From: Daphnia carinata
Lineage: Eukaryota > Arthropoda > Branchiopoda > Diplostraca > Daphniidae
Reading direction: 5' to 3'
Length of the DNA stretch: 64,000 nt
Assembly (NCBI RefSeq): GCF_022539665.2
Contig: NC_081337.1
Span: 7,044,679 to 7,108,678 of the forward strand
Positions 25,101-38,975 of the stretch are shown here, piece after piece. Numbering within the stretch: the first letter of the stretch is position 1; every line of letters starts with the position of its first letter. The position numbers and the translations under genes are program-made. The notes beneath the pieces were generated by a model. That model was not told where the DNA came from and ran no database searches. It was given only the letters and a program-made list of their open reading frames with translations.

Positions 25101-28100
25101 TGTTTATACACACACACACACACACCTTTTCTTTCAGGCTATGCGCAGTAGCTGCCGTACGAAACTGAAAAAACGAACGAATATTGTGCCCATAACTGCC
25201 GCCTTGTTCTATTTCGAGGGGCGGTCTGGGATTTGTCTGGCGACTCTTTTTTTTTTTTTTTTTTTTGATGGGATTCATGGGAATCTGATTTTCTATTCCA
25301 TACGCTGGACTTGTTTGTTGGTCTACAACAAACCGTTTGGCTTATACGACCAGGACGAGCCAGGATAGAAATCACTGTTATTATAAAAGCTAAAGCTTTT
25401 CGCTAGCAGCTGTATATAGTTGAACGTCATCTTTTTTCTTTTTATCGGAATATTTATCGACTTCGCTCGGATGCAATGAAATTACCGGCAGGGCTCACCA
25501 ATCGTCGAAGCGCACAGGGGAAAATGTGTTATTATTATACATTCAAAGCCCAGTCAACATGGTTTTGGATTGGAGCAGCCGCCCGGGAAGTGTGAAGCCA
25601 CGGATGCATCCGGGAATTCACGAAAAAAGAAAGAAAAATACAATCAAAACAGATTGAACACGAAGAATACTCTCGGAAATAAGCAAAAGAAATAAAAGAC
25701 GCGAGGTGAAAACTACTCAATTTGCATATGACTTGCTATTGCTATCTGCTGCTGCGACCGACTCGATTTACTGCCGTCCAAGAATGCAATCACGTATATA
25801 TATTTTTTTTTTATATTGCCGCAACGCGTCGCTCCTGATAAACATGGCGGTCCAGGGTTTATACCGATAAAAAATAAATCCGCTAGCAGCTTCCTACACG
25901 TGCACGGATGATCAATGATGCGTTCGTGAATGAAACCGTCCGGCGCATCGCACATATACATCTGTATTATTATCACGACGGCTTACTTGTAAGAATCCAA
26001 TAGAGCATACACTTATAGCAGTGAGCATATATACAATAAAGATCTACATTTTGCTCCCACATATTTATCATCCACGTTTCATTCTCTTTTTTTTTTTTTA
26101 GTTGAAACAGAGAGAAGAAGAAAATAAAAACGGCTGAAGAGGAAGCCTTCGAGATAAAACGTTTCCTACCGCCGACACCAATTTATCGCCCAGTCACTAT
26201 ATCACATCTTTATTCTCGATTTGTAACGAACAGAAAAAAGAAAAGAACTTACCTTTTATTTTAAATGGGATTCTAATGAGATTTTGTTTTCTGTGTTTTG
26301 TCTTACATCTTTACCGGTACCAGCGTATTCATCATGTACTGGACTTTACGAGTTGCTTTATTCCTTCGAAAACTTGAAAACTATCCACACCTTTTTTTAT
26401 CCCCCCCCCCCTCCCCGTTATAAGGAAAAGAAGAGGCTAGCGGCTGGTGTTACTTAAACTATATGGCGAATGGTCGTACACAAAACTGCAAATGAAAGAC
26501 AAATTAGCGATTCGCTCTGATGCAATTATCTCTTTTCTTTTTTCTTGAATTTTTAAATGCTTTTTTTCTTCTGCGCACATCGGCATTACCTGGAGCGAGG
26601 ACAATGTCATTATTGCGTCACGTTTGGTGCCAGAGCAAGTTGTATAAATGCGAACAATTGCGCAGAGTGCACTAACAATTAGTCTGCTCTCATTTCTAAA
26701 GTAATGTGCTCGCGGTACTCATGTTCAAATATTAGTTATGCGTTCTATGCAAAAATTCGCTAACATCCGGAGGCCATGGCTGATGTCATTTGCTTTTAGC
26801 ATAGCAACTCGCCGCACATAGAGAGAAAGCCCACACAGTATGCTGCTCACACACACACACACGGACGGGAGCATTAATGATATAGAAAGATTCATTAATG
26901 CGAACTTGATTCGTTGGGATGAAAAGGTAAACCGCTTCCCGCTGAGTTTGTGTACGTTGAGGCGGCGCGCACGCAAGCGCGCACACACACAAAAGCCATT
27001 TTCAATCATAAAAATGAATGAGAAAAAAAAGAAGAAAGAAAAAGAGAGAAGAAGAAAAAAAGAATCACATAATGCAGTGGCTTTAAAGGGTTGTCAAGCT
27101 GAACAAAAACACAACGATGTAAAAAGAAGAAAAAAAGCCGCCTAGTTGGATTATTTTTGCCTGATTGCAGAATGAATTATGGAGAAGTTTTCTTTTTTGT
27201 CAGTTGGAGTTATTATATCAAAAAAAAAAAAATTGAGAATGGAAGAAAGGACGATTCCTTGACTCATTTTTTCTTTTTTTTTTTTTTTGGCGGTTGTGCA
27301 GAGAAGGGGGGAAATCTAACCCCCTCCTTCACAGTCATAAATATGAAAGATTCACTGCTGCATTCCAGGTGCAAATTGCTCGGCTGTTCAATCTAGTGCT
27401 CAGGCGCGCGCGCCTTGCGGCTTCCAAAACTTCTCATTTTTCCAACTTTTTGATTTCTTTTCCCTTCGTTTTTCTGATTCGAGTGTCTCATATTTTTCAC
27501 TCTCTACTACACCTACACTAGTCTAAAATAGGAAATAAAAAAATGAATCAAGTTTGCGTCATCTGAATTAATCGTTACATAATGAACTTTGCGGGCTGAT
27601 GTTTCAAAACGATGTAAAACATAAGGACAGTGGTGGTGGCGGCAAATGCTGGAAAAAAAAAGGCCCTGGACACACACTATCTCATTTAGCGCATCAATTG
27701 TCTTCTTTTTCTTCGTAAAGAAATATTTTTGTTTTTCACAATTCCCATTTTTGTTTTACAGTTTTAATTGCGCCCAAACTCATTTCCTTCCTCGGTTTTG
27801 ACTTCCCGAGTCTTAACTGCACAGGCAGAAGAGAATGCACGTAGCGCAAACGCGTTGATGAAAAACAGGTATTTTTTGAATGCAGCAGTTTTTCTTGGTT
27901 CTCCGTCTTCTTTCCATCGTGTGCCGCGTGAACGTTGGGAGATTGAAACAGACGTTAAAGTGCGGCTAATATTGATTACAACGATCATGAATGTATAATT
28001 AAGTGTGCGCGCCGAGCATCCACCCTTCCCCTGTTAGAGGAACGCATACAGGTAGGGGGTAGAAAAAACGAGAAACACACTAAACAGTCAAACATATCGA

Positions 28101-30549
28101 GAAAAACACAAGAGAATAATAAAAATAAAAGAGAAAAAAAAAAATACTGAAAATGGACATCATTCATATACCTACCTTCTTGTACATACTTGAATAGCGT
28201 AGTCGTATATAATAGCTTTTAAAGCATCTTCTTCTCTATGATGCCGTTTACAAGAATTTGTCACCTCGGTCAAAACGGGTAAAGCGAACATAAACATTGC
28301 ACTTTTAATTACCACCTATAATATATTTAAATGTCTTTTATTTCCCTCAAATGTTCGAGAAAAAGAACGAGATTGACGACATGTTTTTATTTTTTATCGC
28401 TTAACATTCAACCATGGGGGGACGTTAACACGGGGAACTACATTTTTTGTTTTGCCCTCCGAATGTTGTGCGGACTTGTTGGCTTTGTTGGCGACTTAGA
28501 GCAGCGCCATTTTCAGCCTGCACAACGCGAATCGAATCGATTCAACTCTTTTTTTTTTTCGTGCCACGTATCAAATACCGATGCGAATGCACAAAGCAAT
28601 AACCATATGCATATTATATGTGATGGGGGCTGCTGCCATTGACGTGCGTCTCTATGTGTGGGGTGATGGCCGTAAGAGTTAGACGTGTTTCTTTCTTTCT
28701 TTTCATGTTGTTGTTGTTGTTGTACACAAATGCCGACAACAATTTCAAACAGAAACGAAAAGAAAAAATGAGAGCTATATAAGGGAAAACCTGAGGCAAT
28801 AACAGATGATGGGAGTCGGAGAAAGACGTCCGTTGCGCATATAAAAAACATTCCCAGCATCGAAAAGAAAACGAAAAAAATCCGAAATCACGAGGTGTTA
28901 CTCTGTTTAATTGCCATCACACGTATTAGGACAAGAAAAAGATTGCTATTGTATCATTATTTATTCAGTTGCCGTGGCGATTATTCGGCCACTTTTATAC
29001 CAAGTTTAATCCACTTATACGTAAGGCTTTTGAATAAATCAGTTCCCTTTTTTTTTCTTATTTTCTGAAAATTGCCTCAACATAGAAAGAAAATATTTGT
29101 TTTTTTTTATGCATACACTTTTGCTCTTCATTCTCCATCAGTGGGAGAGAGCCTAACTCGTCGGTTAGATATCGTTCCTTATATCTATTCGAAATTAGAT
29201 ACGGCGATGCGAGAGACCACTGCCAAGTTCTTTCGTTTCATACAGGCCTTTGGTGAGCTTGTTAATTTCGGTGGTCTCCAGCGCACAACATATACTTTCG
29301 CCATTCTTATTCATACGATGTTATGGGAAGAGAAAAAGACAATATCTCTTTGCCTATTATCACCCGGAATCCTTGACTCATTCTTTTCTTCGAGAAATAA
29401 TGAAACACCTATTTTCTTTTTCTCTTTAAAGTTGGCTTTGTTGTCGTTGGCTTGTTCATTAGAAAAACTATATAACCAACTTGAAGCCACACCTATTCTT
29501 CTTAGATGTATATACATATGCCCTGCTTTATAGTCTCATTCAGAAGGACTATACACCAATGGTTTTTCATTTGATTTTCTCAAGCCTCTCTTGCTTTTTA
29601 TCTTCATCGTTTCGTGAGAAAACACAAAACAAAAAACCCTGTCGTGGCCGATCGGTTGTTAGGATGCTCCGCTTCACTTGCCAGACGCTCGTTGACATTT
29701 GACGATTCATTCCCGGCGCCTCAAGTTTTTTGTTTTTTAGAATCTTCCTTGTGCTTCGAAAAGAAACGACAAACGCAGACCGTGGCGAAAATGTTTAGTT
29801 TTCTTTCTCGCCCCACCTAATTACGAATGAGGCGCCAGTACTTCCGGAGCTGTTTTTCTTCGATAACAAAAACGAGCTTCATTGATTGAAAAGCAGTGAG
29901 ACAGGACCTCCCTGGCCGTTGTCGCCATCGTCGCGTCGCAAGAGCCTCAATGAACTTGATTTTTTTCGTTTGAACACGTCTGTATCTATTCATCTTTTCC
30001 TCTTTAGGACGTTCATTGTTTTCGAACCCAGGCTATTATCTCGCCACGGTTAGACGATTTCAATTCCCCGAAAAAGGCATCAGCACTTTGACTTTAAAAA
30101 CTAAAACATATTTGACATACGCACAAGAGCTGATATAGTCTTATAGTGTCGTTTAATTTTCATTCAGTTTTCCTTTTTCTCTTGTACAACAGTTTGTCAA
30201 TGGAAGACGTGACAATCTAAAGACAATTGAATAATCCTCGAACGACAACAATAGACCACCTATACAGCAACACGTTTAATTTCCACCAATCCACCGACTT
30301 CTTTCTCTGTAAAAATCCAGTCTTCGTCCTTTATTACTTTGCCAGCAATCGTGAGCGAGTTGGATACCGACTAAAGCTAAAACACTAAGAAAAAAGAGTG
30401 AAAGACTACGGCTAAGAATCAAATCGGGGGAGAGTTCACAACGAACAGTGCAAATGCGCCTTGCTTGATCTGCTGCAGTTCTTATCGTGCATCAAATCCT
30501 AAATAACAATAGCGTGGAAGACCTTACCTGATGCTACGGACGAAGAGAA

Positions 30550-30567
30550 ATATATATATATATATAA
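30550..30567. repeat. (TA)n microsatellite
   Basis: An alternating TA tract of about nine units in noncoding DNA. Confidence 0.85.
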
Positions 30568-31890
30568 AAGATCAAATTCCATGTTTAACCTCCACGCGTT
30601 AATTCTTGCGTCCCATCTGAAAAATAAGAATGGGCTGCCTGGCTTTCGCGTCGGGATCCGTCCAATGAAACACGGAGCCACTGACGTGGAAGATGCGAGG
30701 ACCCCCACGCGTTCCGTACACATCGATCGTTCGGCTTCTTTCTTGGTGTTCATAGCGTATAATTACCATTGCCTTTCATTAAATTGAAGGAGCCTCTATC
30801 ATTGGTATGGATGATTGAAATGGAAAAGAAAAAGTTAAACTGATAAGATATGTAAGACACACACGGGGGTGCTGTTCCTCTCCTTTCTTCTATCGTCAGG
30901 GCGTGCTACTATGCCACCATAACGTCCATGTTTTGAACCTTTTCTTCCCCAATCCTTTTGTCCGGTAGCCTTTTTTTTCCTATTCCACCTGTGGTACTCT
31001 AGCAGGCCACCAGCGCACGTATATTCAACCCCATGGGGTTCAACACACAGACACACAGAGTTTCTAATTACACGCTCCGAACCAATTAAGGTGAATATGT
31101 TTTCAAAGTTGAGGTTCTTGCTTGCCACTTACACACACACATTGACGAAAAAAGCGTTGGTCCGTATATAAAGAATCATAATATAAGACGAGAGGTGAAA
31201 AAAAGGCTGGAACAAGGGCATAAAGATGCTAGTGATGCTTAGTGATTATAAACAATAATAATAATAAAGAATAGAATGAGATACAGCGGCGGCGAACCCC
31301 CCCCCCCCCTACAAAACACAACCCGCATTAGTTGAAACGATCACACAACTTTCTAGCCAATCGAATGCCCTGCCCGTCTGATTCATTTTTTTCGGCCGTT
31401 TTCTCTATACGCAACAACTAAGAAAAAGGGTCGGGCCATCAACCAGATGGCTTCAATCTCATTATAAAAAAAAAGAACAAGAAGTTTTTAATCTATTTTG
31501 GTTGCGCGATGTGTTTATGCATCATCAGATGTACGCGTATCTTTGTAGCAAACGCGGCGAACAATCGTATATATATATATATATGTAACAGCCGACAAGC
31601 AGCGACTCGCCAACTGGCCAATGGGCGTTACCCGATTCCATTTTAGGAAGATAGCCATTCAAATATATATGAGAGCGGTCTACACACATAATATGCAGGA
31701 TACTCTCCTTATCATTTTTCCCGATAAACATCTTACATGTTGAAGAGGAAGTTTTTCATTCCTCAAAGCTATATAGCATCATACGAATCGATTAAGCAGC
31801 AGTACAAAAAAGAAGGTGTGCGGGGTGGGGGGATCGTATCAATTACATTACCATATATTCGAATCAGGAAACCCCACACACCTTTACACG

Positions 31891-31931
31891 GCTGCTGCTG
31901 CTGCTGCCGCTCTTTCTCTCTCTCTCTCTCC
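31891..31931. repeat. Compound CTG/CT microsatellite
   Basis: About five GCT/CTG units (roughly 31891-31906) followed by a CT dinucleotide tract (about 31913-31931). The surrounding sequence is noncoding as far as I can tell. Confidence 0.8.
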
Positions 31932-32770
31932 GTTTCTTCAACACGTTTAAACGATGATAATAATCCTAACACGGCCATCCGTTATGTAAGTATCTTCTCC
32001 CGCGTTCAAAGCGCTACAAGACAACGCAGCGCGCAAGGCTTAATGTTCGTGTTGCCGACGACTGAGTGTGTGTATATTATAGCTACACACCGATTTAAGC
32101 AGCAGCCCGGCCAATGTTGTTGAGGAGAAGACCCACACTGTTATCCTATTTGGTAATGTTGGGATTACAATTGATTTTCTCTCCCGGCGTTATGTACAAG
32201 AAAGGGTGCCTTCTGACAAGGTGAATCTCATTTTAATTGAAGGCAGCAGTTCGTTCATTGTCTTTTTTTTTTTTTTTTTTTTTTTGTTCTTTTCTGGCCG
32301 TGGCATAATGAAGTCTCCGCGGCCGCCCGGACGACGAATGAGCTTGAAATTATACACAGAGGCAAGTCAATGGCGGGCCTTAATCAATGGACACACACAT
32401 ACAGAGAGAAAGGACGACGCTTGGTTTCTCGTTGTTTTGCCTTGTTTCCTTTATACGTGATCCGAACTGCGCCTTCCGAGTGGAGCGCTACATAGCATCC
32501 ACATCAGGTTGCCACCCATTAGCATATAATGTATTGAAATTACAGGCGCCAAAGTCCCGCGATTGGTCATCCATCATCTAAAGTGATCGACCCAGCGGTA
32601 CACATTTCCCCCATCAGCGGTGCGCAACAACAACAACCAACAACAGGCTCCTCGAGAACGAAAAAAAAAATAAATAGAAATTATTTATTAAAGAATAAGA
32701 GAAAGAAAAAAACATGGAGAGGTGAGAGAAAGGGCCAACATATACACATTTGATCTCAAAATGTGTATAC

Positions 32771-32790
32771 ATACACACACACACACACAC
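32771..32790. repeat. (AC)n microsatellite
   Basis: About ten AC units. A GT tract lies about 160 bases further on (32948-32964), so the two could pair as inverted dinucleotide repeats. Confidence 0.85.
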
Positions 32791-35700
32791 AATAACAACA
32801 ACAAGAAAAACGAATTATTAATTTATGGTCGAATGCAACAAAAAGGGTCGACGGCGGCGAGCGTGCTGTGTGTGCGTTGCCTACCGCAGCGTTTTTCCGT
32901 GTGTTCACGCCTGGTGTGTGTCTGTCCGTGTGTCGGTGTGTGTGCCAGTGTGTGTGTGTGTGTGTTTGAGGAGGCGAGAATATATACATACATCAAAGGT
33001 GGGCCGGAGGAAGCGTGTAATCAACCAAATTGCAAGGTAGTTTTTTCCATTCTTGTTTTTGTTATTTCTCCGGCCAGTTGAATATGGAGAAGAAGAAAAA
33101 AAGATGGAAGGAGACTGGCCATTATAAAAATTGAAGAAACAACATGGAACAGGCGAATCAGCAACACCAGAAAAAATAAGAGAAGAAATGCGGGGGGGGG
33201 GGGGGGGGAAATGGCTTGTTTCACGTTTCGTTGTTTGGTTGATTCCAAACGAAGAATTTTTCTTTTTCTTTTCTTTTTATGACATTTGTAGAAGCCGCGC
33301 GTTATAGGAGGAGTGGTCACGTGGTCGCGGCGGGCGGATTTCGGCCTCTTTTGACTCGGCTCTCAAATGGTTATATAGCGTGCAAGAAATCAACTTTGGA
33401 CCTCTTCACCTTTTTTCCCTTATCTTTTCTAGGATTCTGACTGACTCGATCTCGCGCTCATTTCACCTAGCCGCTGCCTCACTTGTTTGAACCTACACAC
33501 ACAAACACCAACACCCTCCCTCTCTCGCCTAACGCAAAGCATTTCAACCTATGAGTGTGGAGTGGTTCTCTTGTATTTTTCCATCTCTCTCTGTGGGCTC
33601 ATCATCATCACAATCTCTTCTCAGCTTCGGCAGTCGATTCGTGTAGATCCTTTTCCTCATCTTTTTTTTTCCCTTTTTCCCTCTATTCTCCACCTCCTCC
33701 GCAATAGGTAACCGTCATCATATTCATCCCGGCTATTCATTATTCTATTAAACGTACCAACACCGCCGCCGCCGCTGCCTACACAGGTTACCTACAACTG
33801 CCGCCGCCGCAATGGAAAACAAAAACAAAAGAAAACAAAAACAAAAACTGTGTCGTTACATAATAATATAGGTGCTGGGCCTATAACATGAAAGAAAGGA
33901 ATACTTGGATAAGAGAAAAAGAAAACACAACGAGGCGTTGTTTTTGTTTTTGTTTTCCTATTTCGACTAATTGCGATTCTTGTTTTGAGTTTTTGTCGTT
34001 GGGAATTTCTTTCGAATTGGTGGGTTTGTATAGGGGCGCTAGAAAAATTCACGGCCGAACGGAGTCAAGACGATGGCTGGGAAATTCACAGCTCTAATGC
34101 CGCCGCCGCGTTTCGTATAACTATTTTTGCTAGATAATGACACATATTTCTACTGTATATGATCGTGCGTCTCTATGCGTAGATATAAAGACATTCGTAA
34201 GACATGTTGCCATCACGGTGGCAACCTCTCTGCAGGTGTCAATCTCGAATGAATGATATTGCGGCTTGCCACTGACAACGTGTCTGACACATACGCACAC
34301 ATTTACACAACTGTTGCCTCTCTGATTGTCGGGCTGTCATTAACTTGAGCCGCCGCCGACAGACCCCATTTCCACAAACGCAGGCTATGTAGGTGACATT
34401 CTCTCGCAAGAAGTAGCGGGGGACAACTTTACCGGTATAAAAATGTGTACTAGAGTTTTTCATTGAAAAATGAGATGTGAATGGCAAAGCATTTCATCTA
34501 AACGCTGTTGATGAAAGCCATCAGTTTTAGGTTGGCAGATGATTACATTTCGCTATTCCGCTTTGAAACGTTGAATATATACAGAGTTCATTGTGTCCCC
34601 CGTCTCTCTCCTTCAGTTGATTCGATTGGGGTGAAAGAAAATGTATTCCCATCAGCTGGCTAATGTATTTTTAAATATTTCATAGCTCGTCGGACTGACC
34701 GCGTAACGAATCTTAAACGAGCCGCAGTTATATTTCTCTAGAACAACCTTTCTCTTCTCTATTTATTATGAGCTTCACGAATTGGAAAGGAAAAAAAATC
34801 CGATCGCGTGAACAGTTTGAATTGTGTTGTATTATCGAATAGCTGGCGCGAGGTGGATTGCCAGTTTGCCACCATCCCACCCAACATTTTTTATTTACTT
34901 CGGCTACATGGTCGGCATTCTTGATGCTATCCCAAACTTGAAGAATCTCAAACGCAAGGCCCCAACGGCCATCGTGCTATACGATTGTAGGTACAGCATA
35001 ATTGTAAAATGCGAGTCCAAAGAGGATGCGCCATCCCAGCAGTAAAAAATAACACAAAAACTAACCAAAGAAAATGGACTATTTTCTCGAAATCTTCTTA
35101 AAAAAAAAAACTCTTCACGCTCCGATATATATGAGGAGGAGGACGAATAATCATTCGTAAACATATAACTGTTCAAAGAAAAAAACACCCCCAACATTAG
35201 TTTTTAAACGCGAAGCGTATATGGCGCATCAACGGGCGCCTAACGAAGGCGGCAGGTGCGCAAATGGGAAGTTAAAAGCGCACAGAGAGAGAGAACGAGA
35301 GAAAAAGAAAGATAGCACGGATTGGAATGCTTGGGAAAATGATAATGGCCCTCTGCGTCCGCCCATTTGATAAAATAATAACATAAATATAATTCTTGGA
35401 AATAATAAAAAGGAAATTCGTATGGAATAGTCGTGCGTGTTGTTTCTTTCTCTTTACTTCTTTTTTCTTCAGAATCGTCCGCTTCTTTCTATCTCTCTTT
35501 TGGAAAAAAAAAAATAATCATAAGAAACAAGACTGAAGGATATATCTGAAAGACCCCCCGCAAAGGTATTCACACTTGAGCGTGCGACGGCGTGTCTCTG
35601 TTGTCTACCTATAACAGGCCAACAAATATTTGAACCTTTCGTTTTCTGGTTCTCAATTTTTTCTGTATAGTTGTTTTCTTTTTCCTGGAGATATACCGAT

Positions 35701-38010
35701 GATTTCCCTTATGCTTCGTTCGGCAATTTCTAATATATGTATAGTAGCCTAAAGCAGCGTTTTCTCTTAAAGGGGGGAAGAAAAACTGGGGAACAAAAGA
35801 GGAAAAATACGAAACAGTTCGATATCTATGGTATAGATATTATATATATATAGGCCTATGCATTTTAAGTAGCTAAGAAAAAGGGAGAAGGGCGAAAAAG
35901 AAAAAAATCAAGCCCCTCTGGTGAATTGAAGCCAAACTGACATATTCATTGTGATCAGAAGGTGTCGGCCCCGTGTTTCTTATTTTTCTTTTCTTCCCCC
36001 CCCCCCCCCCCCTCCTTTATTTAAACATTTTTGAATGTGTTTCGTTTAAGTTTCGGAAGGTGCCGAGATTCAATCAACTGGGGTGTGATGTATCTGACAC
36101 TGTTTGGTTATATATGATTTTTGGTTTCAGCCCTCTCCTTTCCATAATAACAGCAGTCAGCAGCCCAAAGATCCCCCTTTTTTCTGTTTTATTATGATTT
36201 TTAAGTTTTCTTTAGCTTTAAAAAAAATTCGTTTTTACCCCCCTTTTCTTAAGTTTGGTTAGGGATTGTTTTTTTTTCTCTTATTCTGACCGTTATGGTG
36301 TTGATGGGGCGATCCTCTACAACGGAACGGGCGCTTGTATATACATACATCATAACACACCGGGTATATGCTTTTTGCCCCCCCCCCCCCCCCTTGATGG
36401 GTTATACGACCGGTGTAAATAGTTAGAAAACAAAAAAAAAATTACTAAAATAAAAAAAAGAAGAATACCGACCCCCAAAGCAATCAAATGAGGCAGAAAA
36501 ATCGACACAGCGAACCAGTTCATATAGAAGAGTGAGAAGGGAGGGTGTACCACGTCTTAAGGTGATTCCTCCTCGATTCATTTAAGGTATAAGGTTTTTT
36601 TTTAGCCGCTCTGGTTGTAGTCATATAATGAAAAGAACGAGAGACCAAAAAGGGGCCCACAGAGGTCAGGACCACTTTCTGTATTCTTCCGTGTCTATAT
36701 GGATCGATGTGACCATGTATTCGGCGAGATATACTTTAACATTGGTGCATGTTAACACTATATAGACCTCGTGTTATTCCATCTTCTTTTTTTTTCTCCT
36801 TCTAATGGGAGGGGGTCAAAAAATCAAGCGACGGCACCAGCGAATGGGCCGACCTCCTCCCCCCTATTTTTTTTCATTTCATTTTTTTTTCTCCAACGAA
36901 ACCGTTTGATTTGTGATGGTATAACCTGCGGCCGAGGCGCGAGGCATGTCGAATGCGAGGTATCCCTCTGATTAACCGCGATAGTGGACCGACGGAGGGG
37001 GGTGTTTTTTTTTTCCTTTCTATTTCTTAAGTTGGTGGACGACATGATACAAATCAGCTCGCGTTCTCTTTATTTCTCTTTCGAGTTGGCCTAACGCAGT
37101 TATTTTTTTCAAAAGACCCCTCCTTCTCACTCTCCTATACTGTATATAGAACATAATCGATAAGCGCATTGTTTCTTGTACTTCAGGTGGGCCCACACAT
37201 ACCACCACCGTTGAATACCCCCCTCCTAACCACCTACAATGTTTGATGATGTTTAATTGAAGAGCTTCTCGCTCGCTTTCTCCGTCCCCCCAGTGATTAA
37301 GAAATGCTCGATTGCCTTCATCCAATGCAGTTCGATCACCGATTGCCGTATCGTGGTTATGCCACTTTTTGAAATAATACAAACCGACACGAATAGAAGT
37401 ATTTTTCCAAATGGCTTTCATTCTTCGAACCCCTCTTTTTAATTTATCTAAGTATTGCTCGCCATGGTTCATTTAGTTTGATTGCGTATGGTGCGTGCAG
37501 TACATCGAGGACGATGCTCCATTCAACTGCTGCACGTCAGTCTTTACGGGTTCCATAAAAAAAAACACGCGACGTTTTCGTTTGGTTATCTTTTTTCCCT
37601 TTTAATTGACCGGCACTTAGTTTTTCTTACTCTTCTAATGTGGAAAAGTTTTGTTTCCTGCCAATACTATATCGAAATACAGCAATATATTCCGGTGTTA
37701 AAAAGTAGTAAAAATCCTGACATTTTTATATCGTCTCTAGAGTATGAACCCGCCAATGATGTAAGACGTCACAAGTCTTCTTTGTTAATGACGGTAGTGA
37801 ACGCAAAATTCAAGAATTTCTAAGAAAATTTAATAAATTTTCGTATAATAAAATTACAGCAAACAGACTAAGATCGTGGCAAATTGATTTCTGCTAGTTT
37901 GGGGATGAAAATAGTCATTTAACAATAAGCTGCGACGTTCTCTATTTCGGATATTTGTTTTAAAGCTAGGTAATTGCAAGGTTTGTAATTTTGTAAAATA
38001 CAAAATGGAT

Positions 38011-38975
38011 GGAAAAGTCGGGCTTATTTTGTCAGGTTTATTTTGTCGGGCTTATTTCCAAGCCTAACAATTTAACGAAAAAAGTATATCACTTGGAATT
38101 CTGTAACAAATTAATTCTTTATACTCAAAAGTTAAACGCTAATTTCTAAAATATTGTCTTGTTTTATTGAGTCAACCGTTTTTGAGATATACGGTATATT
38201 TGTGCTTCATCGCGCTAGCGCTGTAGCATACTGGCGCGCTATAGCGTACTGGCGCTCTGTGGGAATTTTCCCTCAAAAATCTAGAAAATTTTACGCTCAC
38301 TGAAATTATTTTAAAATCGTTAAAATATACACAAAACTGAACTATGATTCCGGGAAAATTGTTCTTTTCTTCACTAAGTCAACCGTTCTGAAATACACCG
38401 AATATTTGTGCTGCATCAAGGAACGCTGTCCTGTACTGGCGCGCTAGCCGAAACATCAAAGTTATTCGTTACATTTCATCAATGACTGACCTGACGATAA
38501 AACAAATTAATGCTTCAAAATTGGCTTTCAATTAATAAAATAATTTGTGATTTTCGACCAATTCCAAAAGATATCGTTTTTTGCAAATTTTTAGAAAAAT
38601 GAGAAGGGTATAGTCTTCCCACTTTTTCATTTTTCCCAAAAATTTAGTTCTAGTAAAATTTACTAAATTTAGACTCGTATTCGAACGGGAATGACGACAG
38701 AGGATTTTTTTTTTTGACATAGGATTTGAATTTCCTTAAACAAACGTAAAAACCCAGTTTAAAAACTAGCGCGCCAGTACATAATAGCGCTAGCGTGATG
38801 CAGCAGAAATATTCGGTGTATTTCCAAAAGGTTCACTTAGTGAAAAAGATAACTATTTTATCGGAATATCCACTCAATTTTGAGTACATCCTGCGATATT
38901 CAACCAATTCCGATGAGTGCCGGTTTTTATAGAAAAAATTTTAAGCCCGACTAAATAATAAGCCCGACTTTTCTT
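38011..38975. repeat. Inverted-repeat (fold-back-like) element of about 1 kb
   Basis: Three tandem 14-bp units of the form GTCGGGCTTATTTT occupy 38017-38058. Two reverse-complement copies of their core (AAGCCCGAC) lie at 38943-38951 and 38960-38968, so the segment has inverted ends. Inside are three copies of a diverged motif of about 85 bp: 38157-38243 and 38361-38450 in direct orientation and 38763-38853 inverted. Each pairs a segment resembling TCACTAAGTCAACCGTT with an AATATTTGTGCTGCATC-like segment and a CTGGCGCGCTA-like segment. A further pair near 38551 and 38897 shares an ACCAATTCC core. There is no coding frame. A non-autonomous DNA transposon or fold-back element fits best, but I could not identify target-site duplications, so the exact ends are uncertain. 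Confidence 0.65.

Larger units (their letters stand above)
12762..38010. other. Long gene-poor, homopolymer-rich region upstream of FoxB
   Basis: About 25 kb without a gene I can support. The longest open frames (about 125-235 codons) are dominated by Phe, Lys, Cys-Val and similar runs and match no family I recognise. The DNA carries many A/T runs, G or C runs at 14503-14514, 21725-21735, 21863-21872, 26401-26411, 31297-31309, 33192-33208, 35996-36012 and 36378-36393, and many short CA, TG, TA, CT and CTG repeats. Because it sits directly 5' of a developmental transcription factor, part of it may be the FoxB regulatory landscape; that is inference from position only. Confidence 0.55.

Noticed and set aside
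37020-37472. Open frame of 150 codons on the minus strand with more normal composition
   Set aside because: It resembles no family I know, has no clear promoter or poly(A) context, and overlaps homopolymer-rich DNA. It remains the least unlikely of the chance frames.
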